Made by a program: the position numbers and the translations under genes
Assembly (NCBI GenBank): GCA_910584935.1
Contig: CAJUDU010000032.1
Coordinates: 1 to 25,860 of the forward strand
DNA length: 25,860 nucleotides
DNA from: an uncultured Butyricicoccus sp.
Lineage (GTDB): Bacteria; Bacillota; Clostridia; Oscillospirales; Butyricicoccaceae
Direction of reading: 5' to 3'
The notes under the pieces: generated by a model
Seen by the model: the letters and a program-made list of their open reading frames with translations, nothing else
Told to the model about the DNA's origin: nothing
Database searches by the model: none
Shown here: positions 21,522-25,860 of the stretch, piece by piece
How positions within the stretch are numbered: the first letter of the stretch is position 1
How the letters are laid out: each line of letters opens with the position of its first letter

Positions 21522-22877
21522 ATGGAACTGATTTTGCGCGTCCGCTATATTTTATGGGGCCCATTCACAGTGCTGCTGATTTTAGGCACTGGCGCCTATT
21601 TGACATGGCAATCTAAATTTGTACAGGTCTGGTGTTTGCCGCGTCTGCTGCATAGCAGCCGCCAGGATAGCAAAGCTGGTGGTTTATCCCCATGGCAGGC
21701 ACTTTGTACCTCGCTTGGCGGTACTCTTGGTGTGGGCAACCTTGCCGGGGTTGCTGCCGCCATCACATTTGGGGGACCTGGCGCTGTGTTTTATATGCTG
21801 CTTGCCGCATTCTTTGGCATGGCAACCAAATATGCGGAACTGGTGCTTGCTGTGCGCTACCAAAAACCAGGGAAAACACCGCTTGGCGGCCCAATGGTTT
21901 ATTTATCACGCGGAGCAGGCTGCCCACGGCTGGCAAAACTGTTTTCTATATGCTGCATTGTATCCGCGTTGGGGACAGGCGCCGCTGCTCAAGGCGGCGC
22001 CATTGCAGAAGCTGCAACGCGGGTGCTGCCCATCCCGCCGCTTGCGGTAGGCATCATAGCAGCCGCGTTGCTGCTGCCTATCCTGTATGGCGGCGGGCAA
22101 CGCATTGCAAAGGCTTCCGCTGTGCTTGTGCCGGCAATGACGGTGCTTTATCTTGCGGGTGGAATGGCTATTTTATGGGTATCCCGCGCCCGGCTGCCTG
22201 CGGCATTTGCCGCGATTTGGCAGGGCGCAAAACAGCCGCTTGCCGCAGGCGGCGGTATTTTTGGCTTGCTGACTGCCCATGCCGTCGCTGATGGCTTTGC
22301 CAAAGGCGTTTTTTCCAATGAAGCTGGTATGGGCTCTGCCCCAATTGCCCATGGCTGCACGGCTGGTGTGCAGCCATGTCAGGAAGGGATGCTCGGTGCA
22401 GTAGAAGTGTTTTTGGATACGTTTATCGTATGTTTGACAACTGCGCTTGTGATTTTGGTGACTGGCGCACATGAAATGGGTTTGGCTGGGCTTGCGATGA
22501 CTGCTGCAGCGTTTGAAACTGTATTTGGGATGTTTGCGGATGGCTTTATTGCAATAACAATTATTTTCCTTGCTGGGTCAACCGTGCTGGGTTGGGGGTT
22601 CTATGGGCTTGCCTGCCTGCGCTGGCTGGGCGCTGGGAAATTTGCGCAGATGCTCTATCCCTGCGGCGCAGCATTGTCGGTTGCGGCAGCGTCACTTTTT
22701 CCGCTTAGCAATTTGTTGGTGCTGTGCGATATTGCCGCAGCGCTGATGGCGCTGCCCAACCTCTATGGGCTATGGCTGCTTGCGCCACAAGTTCGGCAGG
22801 AAACAAATGGGTTCTTTCGCCGCCCAGTAAATCCCATTTCAAAAATCAAGGTGAAAAGAAAAAACAGGGTGCATTGA
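21522..22877 (+). CDS. Sodium:alanine symporter family protein (AGCS)
   Basis: This 451-residue polytopic membrane protein takes up alanine or glycine with Na+ (AlsT/DagA family). Marks are WQALCTSLGGTLGVGNLAGV followed by AAAITFGGPGAVFYML, FGMATKYAELVLAVRYQ, GGPMVYLSRGAG, and FAKGVFSNEAGMGSAPIAHG, all typical blocks of this family. The length and hydrophobic pattern (about 11 helices) are normal. The start follows AAAGGGG. It is probably its own unit, as it starts after the rpsR terminator. The alaR/alaT-like pair near 5000 is a functional neighbour in amino-acid metabolism but is distant. Confidence 0.93.
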   Translation: MELILRVRYILWGPFTVLLILGTGAYLTWQSKFVQVWCLPRLLHSSRQDSKAGGLSPWQALCTSLGGTLGVGNLAGVAAAITFGGPGAVFYMLLAAFFGMATKYAELVLAVRYQKPGKTPLGGPMVYLSRGAGCPRLAKLFSICCIVSALGTGAAAQGGAIAEAATRVLPIPPLAVGIIAAALLLPILYGGGQRIAKASAVLVPAMTVLYLAGGMAILWVSRARLPAAFAAIWQGAKQPLAAGGGIFGLLTAHAVADGFAKGVFSNEAGMGSAPIAHGCTAGVQPCQEGMLGAVEVFLDTFIVCLTTALVILVTGAHEMGLAGLAMTAAAFETVFGMFADGFIAITIIFLAGSTVLGWGFYGLACLRWLGAGKFAQMLYPCGAALSVAAASLFPLSNLLVLCDIAAALMALPNLYGLWLLAPQVRQETNGFFRRPVNPISKIKVKRKNRVH

Positions 22878-23158
22878 AATAAATTGATATGTAAATTGCT
22901 TTTTATACATGAAATTCCCAAAATATGTGCGATTTTTGACGCTTGAAAAAAATTTTTCAGTTTTTTTAAAAGTTTTTGTAACAAAACGGCTCTCTCATGT
23001 GTTGTATTATATAGAAGGGTATTTTTGAGGAGGATTTTCATTTCCACGAAAAGGATACCATACCTCCCCCTTGTATAAAGACAGTCAAAGATGCCCCACT
23101 TGTCATCCGTTTAAAATCGCTGACTGTCATGATACTTGGTGGGAAACGGGGGGATCGA
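22878..23158 (+). promoter_or_regulatory. Leader region of the sigma factor gene
   Basis: This 281-base gap holds A/T-rich sequence, then TGTAAC (22977-22982), an ECF-type -35 candidate, with TATTAT at 23005-23010. A strong ribosome binding site GAGGAGG (23027-23033) has no ATG, GTG or TTG at usable distance; an ATT-started frame of 12 codons ends at 23078. A stem GACAGTCA (23080-23087) with TGACTGTC (23121-23128) follows. Frame +2 relative to base 1, shared with the sigma gene, has no stop from 23015 on. No terminator or known riboswitch is visible. Confidence 0.4.
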
Positions 23159-23653
23159 ATGACCGGTCAAGAAGTGGTTCTTTTTGATAAGCTGTATCGC
23201 GAAAATGTGCCGCAGCTTATAAAGTTCGCAAATCATATTGTGAAGAATCAAGACACTGCGGCTGAAATTGTGAATGAAGCATTTCTAATTTTGCTCCAGC
23301 GATTTGAATTCGTGAAAGGCCTCGAAAACCCGCAGGGTTGGTTATTTATCGTTGTGCGCAATCTGGCGTTTAATGAAAAACGGAGGGCATCATACAACGA
23401 AATTCCATTGGAGGCAATTGAGGATTTTGGTGAGGAGGACTACCAGCTGATTCCATTTGTGGACAGCCTGCCTGCTGGGCTTACCGAGGAGGAAAAGAAT
23501 TTGTTGGTGTTGCGCTATGAAAAACTGATGAGCACCAAAGAAATTGCACAGTATTTGAATATTTCAGAAGCTTCATGCCGCACCAAGTTATGCCGCGCAA
23601 AAGATCGATATGCACAAATACGCAAACGGGAACAAGAAAAGTTTAAGATTTAA
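23159..23653 (+). CDS. Sigma-70 family RNA polymerase sigma factor (ECF-like)
   Basis: This 164-residue protein has sigma region 2 (about 8-75: YRENVPQLIKFANHIVKNQD, then AEIVNEAFLILLQ, then NPQGWLFIVVRNLAFNEKRR) and region 4 (about 105-160: LTEEEKNLLVLRYEKLMSTK, then IAQYLNISEASCRTKLCRAKD). Regions 1, 3 and an anti-sigma domain are absent, as in ECF factors. The start at 23159 is chosen because GGGGGGA lies 4 bases before it. The ATG at 23129 has no ribosome binding site and lies against a hairpin. The next gene, 57 bases on, is a membrane protein with the layout of an anti-sigma factor, so the pair probably forms a stress-responsive switch. Confidence 0.85.
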   Translation: MTGQEVVLFDKLYRENVPQLIKFANHIVKNQDTAAEIVNEAFLILLQRFEFVKGLENPQGWLFIVVRNLAFNEKRRASYNEIPLEAIEDFGEEDYQLIPFVDSLPAGLTEEEKNLLVLRYEKLMSTKEIAQYLNISEASCRTKLCRAKDRYAQIRKREQEKFKI

Positions 23654-23710
23654 ACGAAAAAATTTATAAAACACTGTTTCAAAATGAGAAACAGAGGAGG
23701 TGGATCTTTT

Positions 23711-24736
23711 ATGGCAAAAGAAGAAGCCGAAAAAGTCACGCTTTGGCGGGAACTAAGCCAAGTTTTCGACGATGATTTCGACCCAGCTATGCTGACACAA
23801 TACCTGGAAACCATTCAGGATGAACCATCCCAGCAGATTGACGTTGATGTGGAACAAATGCTTGCAGATTTTAAGTGCAGTCATCAAATGCTGCTCGGTA
23901 ATCTGTTTGCGCTGTCTTTGTGTACTACACACAAAGAACAGAAACAGCAATCCCGTTTCCGTCAGATAAAACGTTCTGGCAAAGCAATGATCATTGCGGC
24001 GGCTGTGCTGAGCTGTGTTACCATTATGGCAGCTGGTGCAAACAGCACTTTGATTGCGGAATGGGGCGATGAAGTGCTTCGCCTTTGGGGCAAGGAAGCG
24101 CCGCACCAAGCTTACCAGAAAAGTGAAGATGGAAACATGATTTATTTTAGTGATGGCGTAGTTATGGAGAGCCCTGGGTCGATCACCCCAGAGGAGGAAA
24201 AGCTATATCTTGCGGGGAAAATGACCAAGGAAGAAATATTGGCGCGCCACGCAGAGGAACGCGCTAAAATAGAAGAAGAAAGTCGAAAAGAACTGGAAAA
24301 TACCGATGTGGTTTCAGTGCGGGTTGGTCCGCAGCCTTTCAAGGTAGATGCAACCATACAAGAGGCTGTCGCGCAGTATGGGATAACCGAAAAATTATTC
24401 CCGACCTGGATACCAGATGGAATGGAATGGGACTATACCAGCGTGTTACTTCGTGAAGACGGCAGCTTTCGGGCTGCAAGCGCATTTTACGAAGATAAAA
24501 ATTCTGATAGAAATGTTGACTTCGGCTGCGATATATATCACCCTGAGGGCGCTTACCTTGTGGAAAAAGACAGCCGGTCGCTCGAAATCTATACAAAAGG
24601 CGGCGTTGAATACTATTTAGTGTATAATTTGGACACTGTGAATGCCAGTGCGGTTGTGGGCAATCGAATGATTGATATTGGCGGGCGAATTTCTATGGAA
24701 GAATTAAAAAAAATGATTGACTCTATTTATGAATAA
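23711..24736 (+). CDS. Membrane anti-sigma-like protein with DUF4367-type C-terminus
   Basis: This 341-residue protein has an N-terminal cytoplasmic part of about 90 residues (EEAEKVTLWRELSQVFDDDF with many acidic residues), one membrane helix (about 95-113, KAMIIAAAVLSCVTIMAAGA), and an external part of about 225 residues. The external part includes a charged helix (EERAKIEEESRKELENTD) and a C-terminal domain (FPTWIPDGMEWDYTSV and later) resembling DUF4367. This layout fits a one-pass anti-sigma or sensor partner of the sigma factor just upstream. The start at 23711 follows GAGGAGGTGG; an upstream in-frame ATG (23684) is weaker. The promoter of the next gene begins inside its last codons. 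Confidence 0.72.
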   Translation: MAKEEAEKVTLWRELSQVFDDDFDPAMLTQYLETIQDEPSQQIDVDVEQMLADFKCSHQMLLGNLFALSLCTTHKEQKQQSRFRQIKRSGKAMIIAAAVLSCVTIMAAGANSTLIAEWGDEVLRLWGKEAPHQAYQKSEDGNMIYFSDGVVMESPGSITPEEEKLYLAGKMTKEEILARHAEERAKIEEESRKELENTDVVSVRVGPQPFKVDATIQEAVAQYGITEKLFPTWIPDGMEWDYTSVLLREDGSFRAASAFYEDKNSDRNVDFGCDIYHPEGAYLVEKDSRSLEIYTKGGVEYYLVYNLDTVNASAVVGNRMIDIGGRISMEELKKMIDSIYE

Positions 24737-24745
24737 TGATATAAT
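24717..24745 (+). promoter_or_regulatory. SigA-type promoter of the small secreted protein gene
   Basis: TTGACT (24717-24722), a 17-base spacer and a perfect TATAAT (24740-24745). The -35 lies inside the end of the anti-sigma-like gene. Confidence 0.82.
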
Positions 24746-24781
24746 AAAAAAGAATATAACAAAAGAGTAGGAGTGACAGCG

Positions 24782-25198
24782 TTGAAACAATTTCGAAAGG
24801 TAATCTCTTTAATCCTTTGCATGGCGCTTGCCATGAGTTTTTCTGCAATGGCAGTTGGCTCAGAGGAAGAATTGCAACCATATGCAGATTTTACAATTGA
24901 ATCAGCATCAGCAGTAGTATCCAGCAGTGGGTCCTCATTTGTGATTGACTTTAACATCAGAGCATCAGAGAGTTGCTCAAAAATTGGCATTGACTCTATT
25001 AAAGTTTATGATGTAACGAACAGAACTTCCTTTACAGCGGCAGGCACTACGATGAGTGGTGTAAAGCAGTATGCCAATTCAATTTACATCCCGATTACAA
25101 AGGGACACGCTTATTACGCAAACGTGAAGTTCGTTGCACAGCCTTCTGGCGGGAGTGCGGTATACAGAAGTACGATTACCCGCACCATCAACACTTGA
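24782..25198 (+). CDS. Small secreted protein of unknown function (DUF6147-like)
   Basis: This 138-residue protein has a clear signal peptide (MKQFRKVISLILCMALAMS and then FSAMAVG), a short acidic stretch, and a mature part of about 105 residues rich in Ser, Thr, Ile and Val (FTIESASAVVSSSGSSFVID, SIKVYDVTNRTSFTAAG, YIPITKGHAYYANVKF). It looks like a beta-sandwich, similar to small secreted Firmicute proteins of the DUF6147 type. No catalytic motif is seen. The start is TTG at 24782, 8 bases after AGGAG; a GTG at 24773 overlaps this site. It has its own promoter, lies between two sigma factor genes, and ends before two hairpins at 25216 and 25261. Confidence 0.78.
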   Translation: MKQFRKVISLILCMALAMSFSAMAVGSEEELQPYADFTIESASAVVSSSGSSFVIDFNIRASESCSKIGIDSIKVYDVTNRTSFTAAGTTMSGVKQYANSIYIPITKGHAYYANVKFVAQPSGGSAVYRSTITRTINT

Positions 25199-25215
25199 CC
25201 CTTACCTTACTTTTT

Positions 25216-25249
25216 GTGGGGCACGTTTATACCAGTAGTCGTGTCCCAC
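25216..25249 (+). other. Hairpin after the small secreted protein gene
   Basis: GTGGGGCACG (25216-25225) pairs with CGTGTCCCAC (25240-25249; one G-U pair) around a 14-base loop. No T-run follows. It lies just upstream of a true terminator. Confidence 0.5.
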
Positions 25250-25260
25250 GTGATTTGATC

Positions 25261-25290
25261 AGCCAGCCCTTTGGGGCTGGCTTTGTTTTT
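25261..25290 (+). terminator. Intrinsic terminator of the small secreted protein gene
   Basis: The perfect 9-bp stem AGCCAGCCC (25261-25269) with GGGCTGGCT (25274-25282) is followed by TTGTTTTTT. Confidence 0.88.
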
Positions 25291-25302
25291 TGCGTAAATA
25301 AA

Positions 25303-25331
25303 TGTACAGTTTTTCGATTTTGCTGCGTCTA
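25303..25331 (+). promoter_or_regulatory. ECF-type promoter of the second sigma factor gene
   Basis: TGTACA (25303-25308), a 17-base spacer and CGTCTA (25326-25331). The CGTC -10 core is typical of ECF sigma promoters, and its place before an ECF sigma gene suggests self-activation. The -35 differs from the usual TGTAAC or TGAAAC in the last bases. Confidence 0.55.
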
Positions 25332-25354
25332 ATGTAGTGAAAGGAGGCAACAGA

Positions 25355-25822
25355 ATGGAAGATCTGGAAAAGCTGATGCGGCAATATGGTGATTCCATAT
25401 ACCGGCTGTGCTTAATCTATTTGCGGGATACGCATTTAGCAGAAGATGCTGTGCAGGATACGTTTTTACAGGCATTCCGCGCAAAAGATAGGTTTCAGGG
25501 GCAGTCCAGCGAAAAAACTTGGTTGACCGCAATTGCTGTGAATACCTGCCGCAGTTATTTGCGTTCATCGTGGTTCCGGCGGGTGGATATGGTGCTGGAC
25601 AATATCCCGGCGCCGCCACAGGCTGAACCTGATGATGACGCGCTGATAAGCAAGATTATGGAATTGCCAGGGAAATACCGCGAGGTGATTTTGCTGTACT
25701 ATTATCAGCAACTTACAGTGCCGGAAATTGCGGATATGCTCCGGCTTTCGCCGGATACGGTTTACAGCCGTTTGCGGCGGGCACGCGAAAAACTAAAACC
25801 AAAACTGAAAGCCTGCAAATAG
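25355..25822 (+). CDS. ECF sigma factor (sigma-70 regions 2 and 4)
   Basis: This 155-residue RNA polymerase sigma factor has region 2 (about 5-70: MRQYGDSIYRLCLIYLRDTH, then LAEDAVQDTFLQAFRAKD, then KTWLTAIAVNTCRSYLRS) and region 4 (about 100-150: IMELPGKYREVILLYYYQQL, then VPEIADMLRLSPDTVYSRLR followed by RAREKLK). This matches ECF group proteins in length and motifs. The start at 25355 follows AAAGGAGG. A likely ECF-type promoter sits 24 bases upstream. No anti-sigma gene is visible downstream within the 38 remaining bases, so its partner, if any, is beyond the window. The two sigma factors here are divergent in sequence, not recent copies. Confidence 0.92.
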   Translation: MEDLEKLMRQYGDSIYRLCLIYLRDTHLAEDAVQDTFLQAFRAKDRFQGQSSEKTWLTAIAVNTCRSYLRSSWFRRVDMVLDNIPAPPQAEPDDDALISKIMELPGKYREVILLYYYQQLTVPEIADMLRLSPDTVYSRLRRAREKLKPKLKACK

Positions 25823-25860
25823 AAAGTCAAGCCCCAAACAAGACTTGACCAAAGAAAATT

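Noticed and set aside
25207..25398. Minus-strand frame of 63 codons across the region after the small secreted protein
   Set aside because: It reads through a clear intrinsic terminator and the second sigma factor promoter, overlaps the sigma start, and has no ribosome binding site.
25826..25849. Inverted repeat GTCAAG/CTTGAC at the window end
   Set aside because: Short, and may be a -35 element of a gene beyond the window; nothing further can be said here.

Overview
The window looks like a chromosomal segment of a Gram-positive gut Firmicute of the class Clostridia, probably in the Oscillospiraceae/Butyricicoccaceae range. The evidence is strong AGGAGG-type ribosome binding sites, occasional TTG starts, SigA-type TTGACA/TATAAT promoters, a THF riboswitch in front of a folate ECF S-component, an S-layer-homology protein, ECF sigma factors, and a C+ zinc-ribbon S18. 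This placement comes from gene content only. No phage, insertion sequence, CRISPR array or rRNA is visible, and most of the window reads as ordinary chromosome.

Region 1 (1-4850). The window opens inside a sugar-phosphate isomerase/epimerase gene, followed by a sodium:solute symporter. A convergent DUF1835/DUF3658-type gene follows. Next come a THF riboswitch with terminator and the folate S-component (folT), then an XRE regulator with its own promoter.

Region 2 (4860-10760). An Lrp/AsnC regulator overlaps a class I aminotransferase (an alaR/alaT-like pair), followed by tgt. On the minus strand are a stand-alone peptidoglycan amidase-like protein, the cobalamin genes cbiB and cbiET, and tRNA-Cys.

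Region 3 (10761-14033). A fold-back palindrome lies upstream of a malic enzyme gene. An isolated iolE (inosose dehydratase) follows, with a strong promoter, a palindromic operator candidate and a 5' leader. A convergent sugar O-acetyltransferase gene closes the region.

Region 4 (14143-20136, minus strand). This is a compact five-gene operon, in transcription order: stalk-domain SGNH hydrolase, DUF4358 lipoprotein with a long Ala/Pro linker, MBOAT acyltransferase, DHHW-type (AlgJ/AlgX-like) protein, and SLH-domain SGNH hydrolase. It has its own extended -10 promoter and its own terminator. It reads as an envelope O-acylation machine whose two surface esterase/transferase paralogues are anchored in different ways. 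This is the most interesting system in the window.

Region 5 (20217-25860). The conserved rpsF-ssb-rpsR operon carries a candidate S6:S18-binding leader and is followed by a sodium:alanine symporter. Then comes a signalling stretch: a sigma-70-like factor, a membrane anti-sigma-like protein with a DUF4367-like C-terminus, a small secreted protein with its own SigA promoter, and a second ECF sigma factor behind an ECF-type promoter. The second factor's partner lies beyond the window.

Three convergent gene pairs each share a single bidirectional terminator. In two of them the hairpin overlaps the last codons of the minus-strand gene.
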